A DNA stretch of 64,000 nucleotides from Paracentrotus lividus (GCA_940671915.1 CALNVZ010003426.1:10809590-10873589); one strand, 5' to 3'. Counted from the first letter of the stretch, positions 12,536 through 25,900 are shown. Notes: generated by a model from the sequence alone, not told the origin. A program made the numbers and translations.

Positions 12536-13313
12536 AAGGGAAGGTCTGGACCCAAAATAAGTTGCTTCTGTAAAAAGCAGAAAAAAATAGAAAAACAGAT
12601 CTAAAAAAGTTTGAAGAAAATCGGACTAAATAATAAGAAAGTTATGAATATCTTTACGATGCACAAAAAATTGATCGCTATACCAAATTGGCAACACCTG
12701 TGATGTCATAGGGGCACAACTTGCCGTGCATTATCTATACTGTTTTATGATAAATTTTCACTTTACATCTGTATTTGTTAAGAAACTGTTTTCCTCATAA
12801 CTTAGGTAAAGATATATTGATGGCAATACACTGTACATGTATGTTATTGCATCTATACATAGATGTATTTTCATAAAATGAGAATTATAATGACATTTCA
12901 AAAGAAAGTGATATTTTTCATATACTGAAAACCTACTTAAAATCTTTGTTTTTTGTATTTCTAGATTGGGTGCTGATTTTAAAATATACATGTATGTATA
13001 GATGCAATAGAATATTGCCATCAATATATCTTGGCCAAAGTTATGAGGAAAACAGTTTCACAAATAAAATGAAAATTTATCATAAAACCATATTTTTATA
13101 GAAAATGCATGGAAAGTTGTGCCCCTGTGACATCACAGCTTTGTGACAGTATTGCCAATTTAGTATAGCGATCAATTTTTTGTGCATCGTAAAGATATAT
13201 TCATAACTGTCTTTTATTAGTCCGATTTTCTTCAAACTTTTTTTATTCTGTTTTTCTAATTTTTCTGCTTTTTATTATTAGCAACTTATTTTGGTTCCAG
13301 ACCGTCCCTTTAA
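12536..13313. mobile_element. Foldback element, ~370-bp arms, probable TTAA type
   Basis: The left arm (about 12536-12860) and right arm (about 12995-13313) are inverse copies. They share GGTCTGGACC/GGTTCCAGACC ends, CAAAAAATTGATCGCTATA, a GTGATGTCA core and GCATCTATACAT. The right terminus is CCCTTTAA. The matching left position reads CTGA, which looks like a mutated TTAA. Structure and ends resemble the 26914 and 63545 family, but the sequences differ. Confidence 0.7.
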
Positions 13314-14815
13314 AGGGACTCGTAATTGATAAAACATGGGGAAATCACCTTATCTCGGATGAAATAATAACATTCCAATCAGAGCCTGAGGCGTGTTGCG
13401 TAATCTCCAGCAACAACCCGTCTGGAGGTAATCCGGTAATCCTTCATGGCTATAGACTAACTGACCAGAATTCAGAAGTAAATCTAACCTATGTTTTGTT
13501 TTTTAAATGGAGCATTATTCAAGTCCTCTCTTTGAATTTATACGAAGAGACCCGTTGAGAGTCTATTGTTGATGAATCGAGAAACCGAAGCTACTGACCC
13601 GACTGACTCACTGAATTCGGCCAACTTCGTCATGTTTGTGCTGTCCGAATGTTAATCCCCATTAGTCCGACCCATGCGTAAGCCTGACTGACATTGTGTA
13701 CAAGTCAATGGAGCTCAGGAAAAACGCGCATTCCCCACGATCTCGGAGTTTCAGGGGACTTTAAGATTTGCTTGAGAAGGCATTTCCTGATTCAGATATA
13801 ATAGACTTGTTTTAAGGGGAACTGTATGTTCTTTTCGATTTGTGGTGCCGAGAACATCTTTTCATTTTAAACTTATCTCTCATCCAGTTTTTATGATAAT
13901 CTATCATGTCTTGAAATTGGTGCAGTCTTGGTCTAATATATTCTTGAAATACTATAAAAAGGCTTCTAATTGAGGGACCTGGAGAAGATTTGATGCATTA
14001 TGCCATTGTTTACCATCTCTGTTTGAGACCACTCAAGATGCCCTTCTTTCAAGACCCAGCTCAAGAACTAAACCCACAATAGACTAGGTCTGAGATTATA
14101 GCATTCCAACAGCGTCAGGAATAGATAAATGGGATAATCTGATTTGAGAGGACTGTTGCTAGTCTTATCTCAAGGCTCATTTAGTAATGAGAATGGTAGC
14201 TTTTAAGAGGCTTTGTCAAAACTTTGTATACTTGATGTACAAATGCACACGTAGGAGCACAAAATTTGCTCAAGTGTCATTGAACTGTACATGTACATGT
14301 ATGCAATCCTTTTGAATGTATATCACAGAAAATAATATCTTAGATTTATTAGTGAAAATAAATGCGTTGCACTCAACTTTGTGAAGTTTTGTGAAACTTT
14401 GATACGCAAACTGTGTCAATGTAGGGGCCTACATCAGGCGCGGATCCAAGAGATCCAAATTGAATGCATTTCTCGGGCCCAATTGTCTGGGGACAAAAGC
14501 AGCTCTATTATGTTTACCCATGGGCCTGTTACTTTCATTGTATCGGTCTACGTCCGCTACTGGCCTGCATGTTCCCTGAAGTACCCATAATGTAGGTTCC
14601 GCTCTTATTGGGTTGGCAGTACTCTATATATTTCAATCATATATTATAGATATGTTCATTATTAGATACATGTACATGTCAACCCTGACAATGTGATCAA
14701 GTGATCATGCAATACAATACAGTGATTTTCCTTTTTTCATGAACTGCTACTTCATTTTTCACAAACTACAAGTACATGTGCATGAAGACTAGTTCACTAA
14801 ATTTTATGATACATT
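13314..14815. other. No gene recognised
   Basis: Intergenic AT-rich DNA. The frame at 14381-14590 has no splice context and contains the words GGGGCCTACATCAGGCG common in repeat debris. Nothing supports a gene. Confidence 0.45.
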
Positions 14816-15409
14816 TTAAAGTCCTAGACCGGACCGACAAATGAAATAGCCAAAAACGAAAGCTAATATGCTATATAATACGACAATTTCCGCCAATAAG
14901 ATGCGTTTTTATTGTCCATCTAGAAAGTTTTAATTAAAAGATGACCGAACCTCAACCAGGCCACCCCTCCCGAATACTTGTAAAATACCCCTAATTTAAA
15001 AGTGCGAGTGATGACGTCAAAAATGTTAATGGAATGCTACAGCAGTCCTGCGGCTAGGCATGATTGCGTTTCGCCTTTAGAAAACATGTTTCTATTGCTA
15101 TGTCAGGACAATAGACGCCCTGTGAGCTAGAATTCTATTGTTATGAAATGAAAGGGCAAGTCAATCATGCCTGGCCACAGGACTGCTGTAGCATTCCATT
15201 CATTTTTTGACGTCATCACTCGCACTTTTAAATTAGGGGTAATTTTAGAAGTATTCGGGAGGGGTGGCCTGGTTGAGGTTCGGTCATCTTTTAATTAAAT
15301 ACTTTCTAGATGGACAATAAAAACGCCTTAATTTGGAATTGTTGTATTATATAGCATATTAGCTTTCGTTTTTGGCTATTTCATTAGTCGGTCCGGTCTG
15401 GGACTTTAA
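14816..15409. mobile_element. TTAA-flanked foldback element, ~255-bp arms
   Basis: The outer ends read TTAAAGTCC and GGACTTTAA, so TTAA flanks both sides. The arms (14816-15070 and 15165-15409) are inverse copies with CTTTCGTTTTTGGCTATTTC, GGACAATAAAAACGC, TGACCGAACCTCAACCAGG and GCGAGTGATGACGTCA in order. A ~95-bp loop separates them. TTAA targets are typical of piggyBac-type transposition; no transposase is encoded. Confidence 0.8.
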
Positions 15410-17780
15410 ACAAAAATTGTTATTGACAACCCATAGCTTGGCCAGGGCTTGCCTGACATAGCAAAACTAATCTATGCAAACTGGTTTCCAAATATTATAG
15501 TTCATTTGTATAAAAGTAGGGTTTTCTTTCGCTGGGCCCGCAAAAGTTTTGAAAATGATAATACGTGCAACAGTCTTTTATTTTTGCGACAAAATCTTTT
15601 GTTGCATTAAAAACGATGGTTAAAGGTGGTGTATAGTTTCGGGAGAAAAGAAAAAAAAATAATTTGGATTCACATTTAGATAAATTATGAAAGATTGAAT
15701 CCAATAACAATAATGAAGCAAATTATAGTACTTTAAATCTTGTTTTAGTGCCTTTATTTCATAATATAAGTATAAAAAAGATAAGACGGGGACCCGTCTC
15801 AGGTTAGCGCTCACGTGGAAAACCAATGGGGATTCTCTTGTGTGGGTGTTACACTAATTTACACCGTAACCTCAGGCGTGCGAACGTCTTAGCAGAGGTC
15901 TAAACGGCAGTTGAAATAACGCTTCATTCAAACATTGTCAATGAAATTCATCAGAAATAATGAAAGGAATGTCACAAGATCTCTCACACATATCTTTTAG
16001 TGCAATGTCGACAACATGTACATGTAACCACATTTAATCGGTTTTGTGCCAATTCCTTTTTTGTTACCAAAACTATACACCAGGTTTAAACTTTTATCGC
16101 ATTTCGCAAAACGTTTGTCTGCCCCGTGTACATGTATACCCTCTTTTAATGTACGGTCATTTAAATATCTCTTTTCCACATGTGTGTCTCCAGGAAAAAA
16201 TCATTTATAAATTAATAGTGAACCAGTCTATTTTCCCTTAGCTAAAGTTCAAAGTTCACAATACAAATAATTTGTGGTTATGGGTGCTTGGAACTAGACT
16301 AAACGTGTATTCATTTTGACAGGAGTTGTTATGATGCGCTGAAGCAGATCACTCAATGAGAATGCTAATGAATGCATGGAATGTCCATACGCAAACTTTG
16401 GTTTTTGTTCTCTTTCATTATACTTCAAAAGCCTGGGGGTGTGTCTATTATAATGTATGCTGTGCTTTCAAGGCTGGTTACTATTAGAATTTAAAATGGT
16501 AAATTATTCATAATCGCTCACCTGAATTTTATGTGCGAAAGGATTGAAAATTGATTAAGGTCAGAGTTTCAAAATTTATTCAGGACCTACAGTGTACAAT
16601 AACGTCTGATAATTATGATCTGCATGCATGGATTGTAATGTGTACATGTACTTCCTTTGCAAAAAAGTAATTGTGGAGTTTTACTCTACAGCTGTTTACG
16701 GTATCTTAAAATAATTAATACTTAAACATTTCTGTTCAACAAATTATGTTAAATGTTAACATTTGAAAAATAATTAATATTGCTCAATGTTGTTTGTAAT
16801 TTCACTCAGTCTTGTCATAATGTGTCAAAATTAAAGTTTGTTAATAAATATAATGTTAACTGCTTTTGTACATGTACATGTATAGATTATTTCAGGTTTC
16901 TTTTTATTTCACTATTTTTATTTCTTTTGTAATAAAATCATTCAGATTGACTGGATATTATCACCATTTTAAATGTTTGAACAGTACATGTACATTAAGT
17001 AGTGGTTGTCCTCCAAATGTAATGCAATCGCTTGTTGAATTGGTTTACTTGCTTGTATAACGCAATAGGCCAATCAAAAACAGATGTATGTAGTGTATGT
17101 ATGTGTAGGCCTACATATAGAGGACATTTTTTTTTTTTAATTGACCAAGGTCCATAGGAAAGAGCGCACAATTTGCATGTGTACACGTGTGGAGGAGCAA
17201 GCGCCAAAGTCAAATAGCCAACAAAATTTGTGTAAAAAAGCAAGGGCCAAACATATGAACAAATAGGATGCAGAATCATAACAAAATTGTTGGTTTTTGT
17301 TTGTTTAATTTTTCTTTGTCAAAAGACAGCAATCCCTTGCAATATTAAGATTTTAACTACTAACAAGAATAAATGAAAACAGAAAAATTAGGGTTCGAGG
17401 ACAACTACCCCAAAGACAAGTTAACCCTTACTCTACAACTAACCCTGACAGTAATTCTGGGGGTAGTTGTTTTGGGGTTAATTGTCCGGGGGATGGTTGT
17501 CCTGATACAAAAAAATAGTAATACGTGTAACAGGCAAGAAGGAAGAAAGGATATTGATACACAGTATGATGGAGGTACAATGTACCTTTAGTACACGCAC
17601 TTTGTTTTCAACTGCTAAAAAGTAAAATAAATTAATACTTTTATCAATTTCCGTTTCCTCTATTGAATGTATTATATTCTGAGGAACATTTATGGAGAAA
17701 ACTATGACAGAAATATTTGGTAAATGCGCAAGCTGGAGTCGATTACACGACCGTGTCAATTTTCTTCTCCAAAACTGAAC
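15410..17780. other. No gene recognised
   Basis: AT-rich intergenic DNA upstream of the RASSF gene. Only short frames are present. A weak local palindrome of ACAACTACCCC/GGGGTAGTTGT type lies at 17398-17505. No TATA-box or CpG-rich promoter could be identified with confidence. Confidence 0.4.
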
Positions 17781-17990
17781 GGTACATTAGTCCATGCACA
17801 TACAGTAAATGTAAATTTAATTTCCCGGGTGAACATATGAAATCATAGAAATACAAAAAACCAATGAATTTCCCCCCAAGTTTTTGTGATAAGAAATTCA
17901 AGAAATTGAGCGCACATACCGCGTCGCATCGTGCGTGTTAGTAGAGGGTGCGTGGACTAATGTACTGCATGGACTAAGGTACCTCTACCA
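17781..17990. repeat. Small inverted-repeat element upstream of the RASSF gene
   Basis: The left end GGTACATTAGTCCATGCA is mirrored at the right by TGCATGGACTAAGGTACC (about 17967-17984). A further partial copy GCGTGGACTAATGTACTGCA lies just inside the right end. It sits about 75 bp upstream of the 5' UTR exon. Confidence 0.55.
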
Positions 17991-18062
17991 TACATGACAA
18001 AAGTAACTTAACTGTAGATTTATCAGGAGACTAATCTGTTTGTTTATTTGTTTTTTATGCAG

Positions 18063-18147
18063 GTATGGATGTCATTTCTTCATCAAAATGGACCATCCAT
18101 GATGACATCACAATGACATCATAGACAGAGAGCGCCCTCTAGCAGCC
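18063..18147 (+). other. 5' UTR part of the first coding exon of the RASSF7/8-like gene
   Basis: A T-rich tract ending in TTTTTTATGCAG gives a plausible 3' splice site (AG at 18061-18062), so transcription probably starts in an upstream noncoding exon not identified here. The 85 bases that follow lead to the start codon, which sits in a good context (GCAGCCATGG). Confidence 0.55.
18065..18124 (+). promoter_or_regulatory. Upstream ORF of 19 codons in the 5' UTR
   Basis: ATG at 18065 opens a frame of 19 residues closed by TAG at 18122-18124, 23 bases before the main start. A shorter ATG frame at about 18091 also stops quickly. If the 5' UTR is as inferred, scanning ribosomes would meet these ATGs first, which could lower translation of the main protein. 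It is unknown whether the peptide is conserved. Confidence 0.45.
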
Positions 18148-19923
18148 ATGGTGGACTTCAAGGTCTGGGTTGACGGAGTCCCCCGGGTGGTTTCTGGGGT
18201 CAACGAACTAACCACTTGTCAAGAGGTGGTCGTTGCTTTGGCTCAGGCAACAGGTCAGGTCGGACGCTTCAACCTCCTGGAGAAGTCCCCAAAGACAGAG
18301 CGCATCCTGCACCCACAGGAAAGCCCCTACTGTGCCTTAGAGAAATGGGGTCCCATGTCCAAGAACGTTCGGTTCTACCTCTACAGGAAGGGTATGACGC
18401 CTGGCAGTCGAACCCCGCATAGCAGCAGGCCGTCCTCAGTGACTAGCCTCAACCTCTCTAGCCCGGACGAACGCTTCATGAACTTGGGCGATTTCAGCGT
18501 CGACGGGGAGGATGACGATAGAGCAGCTGCGTTTAGATCGTCCACGTTTGGTGGTGGGAAGCAAGGAGTGTTTCATAGACTTGAGCAAGCCAGACATACA
18601 CAGCTGATGAAGGAGGAGGAAGAGAGGAGGATACTGGCAGAGGAGAGGCAGAAGGAGATGGAAAGAGACAATGCAGTTGAGAAGATCAAGGAGATCGAAA
18701 GGGAGAGGTTAATGAATCAGAAGCGAGAGATGGAACGTGAAAACGCTTTGGCAATCGAGAAGGAACAGCAGAGGAAGAGGGAAAGATGGAAGGAGGAAGC
18801 AAAGGCTAGGGGGTTGGAAGAGGAGGCAAGGATAAGGGCGATGGAACGCTTGAAAGATGCAGAGAAACAGAGAGAACTTGAACAACAGAGGCGGCAATAC
18901 TTAAAAGATCAGGGAGAAAAGGAACGTAAGATTCAACAACTGGAGGAACTGATGAGAGAGAATGAGAGACAGAAGGAGGAGGAGAAGAAAAATGAACTTG
19001 AGAGGTTGCAAGAGAAGCAAAGAGAAGAACAGATGACTAAGGAGGCGGAGATAGCTAGATTAGTTGAAGAGGCAAGGAGAAAAGAATTGGAACGTCAAAA
19101 AGAAGAAGAGAAAAGAAGAGAAACTGAGAAGAAGGGGGAGATAGAGAGGATAGCGGCATTGGAACGTGAGAGGGCGTGGCAAGCTGAACGGGATAGATTA
19201 CAGAGAGAAGCTAAAGCTATGGAGGAACAGAAGAAACAAGAAGAAGAAAAGAGGAAGGAATTGGAGAAGCAGAGAGAGGAAGATAGACAAAAAGATCTGC
19301 AGAAAGAAGAGGAGCGAAAGCTAGAGATGGAAAGAGTTAAGAGAGAAGCTGAAATCAGAGAAGAAGAGCGGATAGCAGAGTTGGAAATTGCTCGTCAAAT
19401 AGAGATACAGAAGCAGAGAGAAATAACGCGTGAGAAAAAGAAAATCGAAGAAGAGTTACGGAAAAGGGAGATTGAGCATCAGAAAGCACTTCAGAGACAA
19501 AAAGATGAAGAACTCAAAAGAGAAAAGTTAAGACTGCAAGAACTAGAATGGGAGAAAGTCAGAATGGCCGAAAAGGAGAGACAGAGAGAACAACAACGAC
19601 AGAAGGAGGAGCGAGAGAAAGATAAAATAAAGCAGGAGGAGATAGCGATGGAGAAAGTGAAACTTGAAGAAGAAGTCAGGCAGCGAGAGAGCATCCGTTA
19701 CAAAGACTTGGAGCTTGAGAAAATGCGGTTAGCCGAGGAAGCCAAGCGACAGGAACAGGAGCGTCTGAAGGAAATGGAGAGACAGAAGGAGTTAGAGAAG
19801 CTGCGAGTGGAAGAGACGGAGAAGAAGGAGAAGGCTCGCAGGGAACGTATTGAAATGGAGAAGATAAGGATCTTAGAGGCCAGAAGAAAGCGAGAGGTCG
19901 CCAGGAAGAAAGATGAGGATCAG
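18148..19923 (+). CDS. RASSF8: RASSF7/8-like gene, coding exon 1 (RA domain and charged helix)
   Basis: Encodes residues 1-592 in a single 1776-base exon, phase 0, with donor CAG|GTAATA. The RA domain occupies the first ~83 codons, and a Ser/Pro-rich linker follows (about 84-145). After that the translation is a low-complexity helix dominated by E, K, R and Q, with recurrent ERQKEEE, EKQREL and RREIE-like words. This is compatible with a long coiled coil or a single alpha helix. An open frame continues nine codons past the donor, so intron retention would give a 601-residue truncated form. Confidence 0.85.
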
Positions 19924-22900
19924 GTAATATCAATATTTCATATCAAATTTTAGGAGATAACTTATAAAGCAAATCTCGTGTAGTGGGAAAGAAGAACAAA
20001 ATTATTGTGAGCTTTCGAGTGATTTTTGTAGTTTTTAATTAAAATGTTATAGTACAAAGGTCAGCTGCAAAAGTTTGCTCTTCAAACCTGATCATAAGAC
20101 AGTTGAAATGTTCGGGCGAAACATTTGTGTGTAGTCCCATACATGCACCTTTGTGTGACATGCATGTTACTCTCAGCAGAATTGGGCAGTTTTTTTCTCA
20201 TTTAGTTGATTTCAAAACCTTGTACAGCACCCAACAATATTTAGGTGAATTTTTTATAACCTTTACCAATCACTCTGAGACAGTTTATTTGAAAGTCAAT
20301 CTCATGACCACAACTTTAATACATTTTTATTGTTTGCAGAAGCGCCAAAAGGAGAAGGAGAAAATCAACGAACTGAACCAGATTGTCAGCGTTCAACAGG
20401 AGCGGATCGAAACACAAAAATCACAACTCACAAACCTGGAGGATGCCATCTTATCACTCCAGATGTTTGAGATGGATCCAGAGATGGACCAGATCGAGGA
20501 TAAGATCATCGAGTTTGAGCAGGCCGTCAAGAAGAACAAGAGCGCCCTCAAGGAAATGGAATTCTGGGAGAACGAGCTGGAGATTGAGCAGCAGCTCTGT
20601 GAGAGACTAAATAAAGAGGTAATAGAATCAATTTATGATAGTGAACAATATACGTTCTCTGAGCAAAGATGGTTTAATATACATCTATTGTATAGCAGCT
20701 ACATTGTACATGTATATACTTTAATAATAATTTTTCCATTTCCTGAAGGGCTTTAACCCGTTAGCACCTAAACTGCCCGAGACCGCCCATCAGCTTACTC
20801 ACTAAACCGCCCCAAACCACCCCTGCTTTATGCACGCTATAGTCGCGATGATATAAAAAATATGTGATCAAACATAGGGCCTACCCATGCTTGTTGTGCA
20901 TTACCCATGGGATTTGTGCTGTCCGACTCTGCACAAAAAATATTACGTTTTACAAGTATTTCTTACTGAAACACCCTGATGCAAACACAGCATAACCCTT
21001 CCCGTTAGGGAATAAGCTGAAATTTTTTTACTCAGTCTCTAGGTGCTAAAAGGTTAATAACCTTGAAGGATATTTGAATATTCCTATGGTAGATGGTAGA
21101 CTAAAGCATATCTGGGTAGGGTTTGGTAAATGGTGGTACATGTGTTCATGTAGATCATAGACATTATAACAACATAACATTTTGGAATACCTTTAAATTC
21201 CTGGCTGTTTCTTTATCCTTGTGAAGAACATCATACAATATAAACATAGAAATTCAACAATATTTCAAATGATGCCTCAAATGATGTTATTTAATCCTTT
21301 AAAACAGCACAAGATGTACATGTAATGCTTGTTTAGCAAATTTTGTAATACATGTACATGTTTACAATATCAAATTATAAAGACAGAGTCAAAAGAAATG
21401 AAGAAGAACGCAGACAGTAAAAAGCAAGTCATTACGTGATGAATGTGTAGAATGAAAAGACATATTAACACTAAGTACCACACACAGACAGAAACAAAAA
21501 CACAAAATTAATTGACAAAATGTTTAAATGTTTAAAATTAATGCTTTTGTTTGCTGTAGGTGAAAGCATTAAAGAAGAAAGTAGAAGAATGCCAAAAACA
21601 AACAGAGGATAAACAAATGGAGATCCGGACGATAGAGGAAACAATACAGAATGAAGAAGAACGAATTGAAAGAGAAGGAGACGAACAAGCCAAAAAAGAT
21701 CTTCATGTAAGTAGCTCCATATTTTCTTAATTTTTAAGTTTTTATAATAATACAATCATTTTTAAGGAAATAAATATGGTTTATTTATTTTTTAAGATCA
21801 ATATCACAGTCACATGGCTGAATTTCATTTGAATTTCATTTGTATCAGTCTAAATAATTATGAAACATTTACATGGTACATGTATTCATTGTAGCTCAAC
21901 ATTAGCAAGAATGCATACATTATGTGAGTCTCCTTCCTGATGAATTTTAAATATTCTGGTCGCTTTTCAAATTTATGACCCCCCAAAAAGAAAGCAAGGC
22001 CAGCTGATTAATACCCCCTAGAGTCTGAAGGAGAGACTACATGAGAACCTGCTTGTCACTATGATTGATAGTTTGTAGCAAACATATCTGATATTGTTGC
22101 TGTTTTATGTCAGGCACCCAAGCCTCCAAGGTCAACTGAACTTTTTTAGCCTTGACCTTTTGACCCCGTTGAGAAACAAAAGTGTAAGAGTACACCAAAG
22201 GATAGAAGGCATAAGTTCAAAGGTAGAAAGTTAGGATTTCTCCTTTTGAGATTTCTATCAAGGCAGTTCTGCACTAGAACAAAGGGTAAATTGTCACTTG
22301 GTCTAATCTCACTTTGGGTGTGTTCAATGTCGATTTTCAAATTGTAAACGCCAACATGAATCATGATACAAAACGCTGATATAAAGAGAAACAAAGCGGG
22401 TTTTCATTGTCTCCATTCCCGGTCATAAAAGTAAACGTGTTTCGGGTCTCCATTCGGAGGAAAATTTTAACGCTGAAAAAGATGCGTTTTGAATCACGAT
22501 AAGCTTTGATTTTACGACCTTGAGCATTGCGAATGCAACGAAATGCGACCCTGAACACATTGAGTTTTCAAACGTGCTCTCGCAGTGGAAGTTTCCGGTG
22601 CAAGTGAAAAAAGGCGCAGATGTTTGTTTTTGAGAGTGGTGAATTTAAAGACGATGGACATATAATCAGCTTTAAGTTTTTCGACACTGAACGGTTCACC
22701 GTTGATCGCATTTGTGTTATGTGTTTTGTAATTGCGTTTTGTATCATGATTCATGTTGGTGTTTAAATTTGAAAAGGGACATTGAACACACCCTTTGACT
22801 ACTGCCCGTTTAGTCTCATCCATCATGGTGTAATTCCATTTCGTCTTCAACCAGTTCATCTAAGTCCCATTTGGTATGTTTGCCACTGTGCTTACATGTA

Positions 22901-25900
22901 CATGTATGTGTCATTTTGTCAAATTCAAATTTAGCCTAATTAATACCCATTTTGCTCATACCCACTTGTTCTTAAACCATTCTAATAGTCGATTTCTATG
23001 ATTTATGCCCATATTGATAATTAAAGTAGGTACATGAACATGTAGAGCTCTCTCAAGAGTATACAGTACTCTTTAACTCTCATTTTCCATCTCCCCCTGC
23101 AATGCTTTGACGACCAAAAGAAACAAGTCATAAATTATTCCTGATTTTAATACTCAAAGGACAGATCACTTTATTACTTTTATCATTGGTTGGAGGGATA
23201 GAAAGTGCAAGCCAATTAAAAGATGTAGGCCTACTAAAGAGGTGAAAACAAAATTAGTTGATAAAGATGATGAGAGAGAGAGAGGGAGAAAGATGGAGAG
23301 AAACATTAGAAATGGGAGGCGGAGAGAGCAAGACAGAGAGAGAGGGGGATGGAGGGAAGAGGGAAGGAAGGAAAAAAAAAATGACGACAACAACTTATAA
23401 TAATCTAGGTATGAAACTTCTGCTTTTTAGCTACTTTCAGCTTCATTTTTCTTTTTTTTTTTTGGGGGGGTTGGTTGATTTTCACATTTTCAGGTTATTT
23501 TCAGCTGTATTGAGCTCTTCCTGTGTACCAAAGTATAGGAGCTCTTTCAATTTCAGGGCTTTTTTCAGCTCTTTTCAGCTTTGTCGGTTCTTTTAATTTG
23601 TGGTCACCCATACCCATGAATAATTAGAGAAGGGACATGGAAGTCTGAGAAATGGAGGAAGCGAGAGAGAAAGCATGGAGGAAAGCCAACTGGAAAAGGA
23701 GAGAGAGAGAGAGAGAATGGAGAAGAATAAAATAGAGGTCACTGTAGCAGAGAAGTGTCATTCAAAGTGTGACAGGGTCAGCTCAGATTGGCTTCCCAAT
23801 TGCGTACTGTAATGACCCTTTTATGTTTATACATCAGGGATTAAACAAATTTGTGGGTTAGGAGCATAAAATTTCACTTAAACAATTCCCTGCTTCGATC
23901 AAATCTTTAGAATGCTCAGATCTGAAAGGTAAGAAGAATCAGAAGTTCTCTCAGTGTCACTCATACATGTATGTATGATATTCTTCTACAGGCACACAAA
24001 CAACTTATAATAGTATGTCAACCTACGTGTACAGAGCTCTGTAGATTGTGAGAAAATTCATTTTAAGGTTACTATATTTTTTAGCATTAACTATGAAAGA
24101 TGCATAAAGACTCTATTGCTAGTGATTGACATGCATAATGCTTTAAATTGTGAAATTTGCTTTCGTTTGTTTTAACCATGTGTCCGTTTCCCCTTATGAT
24201 TTCAGGTAGTTTGAATAATTTTGATAGTCTATATCACAGGGCACACTCAATCATATTTTAACACTACATGTACATGTTATCCATTCTCATTCATTTTTGC
24301 AGGCTGTGCAGCTTGAACTTAGTTTTAATAATATCTTAGAAAGTATTAATGAACATTCTTCCTCGTTCATTTTGCAGGCCGTCCAAGTTGAACTTACGGT
24401 ATTCCAGAGTGAGCTTGAAGGCTACGCGGAGAGTCTGAAAGAAGTCAACAAGGGCATAGAAGAGGTGGAGAGAATCTTGGAGAAGAAGCAAAAAGAGATC
24501 AAGAAGCTAGAAGGAGACGTTGAGATAGTCAACCTGAAGATAGAGAAGGAAGAACAAGAGAGGAAAAGACAAGAGGAGGAAGAAAAGAAGAGAGCAGAAG
24601 AAGAAGAAATGAAGAGAGCAGAGGAAGAAAAGAAGAGAGCCAAAGAAGAAAAGAAAAGAGCTGAAGAGGAAAGAAAGAAAGCCGAAGACAGAAAGAAAGC
24701 CGAAGACAGAAAGAAAGCAGAAGAAGAGAGAAGAAAAGCAGAGGAAGAAAGGAAGAACGCTGAAGCAGAAATGAAGAAAGCAGAAGAAGAAAGGAAGAAA
24801 GCAGAGGATGAGAAACAGAAGGAGAAGAAGAGGAAAGAAGAGGAAAACAAGATAGCAGAAGAGAAGAGAAAGGAAGAGGCCCAGAAAGAGAAAGAAGATA
24901 AAGAGAAGGATGGAGAAAAGAAACAATCACCATTGCCTAAACTTGGAGAACTCATCAAAACTTCAAGTAAGTCTCTATTACTTTGTATGTAACCACTGTT
25001 ATCTGTGCAGGCATAGATTAAGGTGTTCATTGTGGGGGGCCCAAATTTTGAATTTCAGATTTTTGTACACCCACTTTTTTTCAAGGACACAATGGCCAAA
25101 ATTGCACCCATTTTTATGCCTCCGCCACTGAAGGTGGTGCCGGAGGCATCATGTTTTATATTCTTAGGTCAGGTAGGGAGGGGCAAAGGCCCAAAATTGT
25201 TGGTTTTAGGCACTTTTTTTCTAATTTGGGGTTTAAGGGGAGGGGCCCAGGCTAACTGCCCTTCACCCCTGGATCCGACCCTGCTGTATGTGAAATTTGA
25301 CCCCCTCCCGTGACAAAAATTGGCATGCACATTCTTTGTGATGTGATCTTCAAAATTGTGCAGTCCATTTTTTTTTTTATATTTAGTTTTTATTTAATTT
25401 TGCTGATTATGCTAATTTATGTATGAAATTAGACTCTGTTTTAAATCATTTAATAAAGTTCTAATTATGCTAATTAACAAAACTTTCAAAATTATGTGTA
25501 ACTCTGGAACCGGGTGCCATGCAGTAGGTCGCAAATTTAATGTCAAAAGATGTGAGAAACTTCAAAGATAAAAGTCACGAAACACTGCAGCCATTGCTTC
25601 TTTCATCCTAAATTTATCTTTTAAAATGTTGAGGGGGGGGGGCTAAACTAGCCCCCCTCTCCCTCCACCCCCTGGCATGCCTGGCATTTCATATTTTGTC
25701 TGTTTATTCTAATTGAAAATATTAGCACATTTATAGGTCAAACTCAGCACTTATGCATTTTTTTTAAAGGGATTTGGTAACTTTCAAAAACAAGAGCAAT
25801 TAGATCAAGATGAATAAAATTTTATTGCTCTAACAGTAAAAACAAACTACCGAAAGTTTCAAATTAAATGGAAGTCATTTACTATCTTAAAACAGTGTAA

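Noticed and set aside
20103-20756. A 217-residue continuous protein through 20340-20618
   Set aside because: Only the part from 20340 to 20618 is exon; the frame upstream and downstream is intron sequence that happens to be open, and the splice sites join cleanly to neighbouring exons.
24422-25030. Several long Ser/Phe/Leu-rich minus-strand frames over RASSF exon 4
   Set aside because: They are the reverse strand of the KKAEEER-encoding repeat, and the plus-strand reading joins the other RASSF exons with correct phases.
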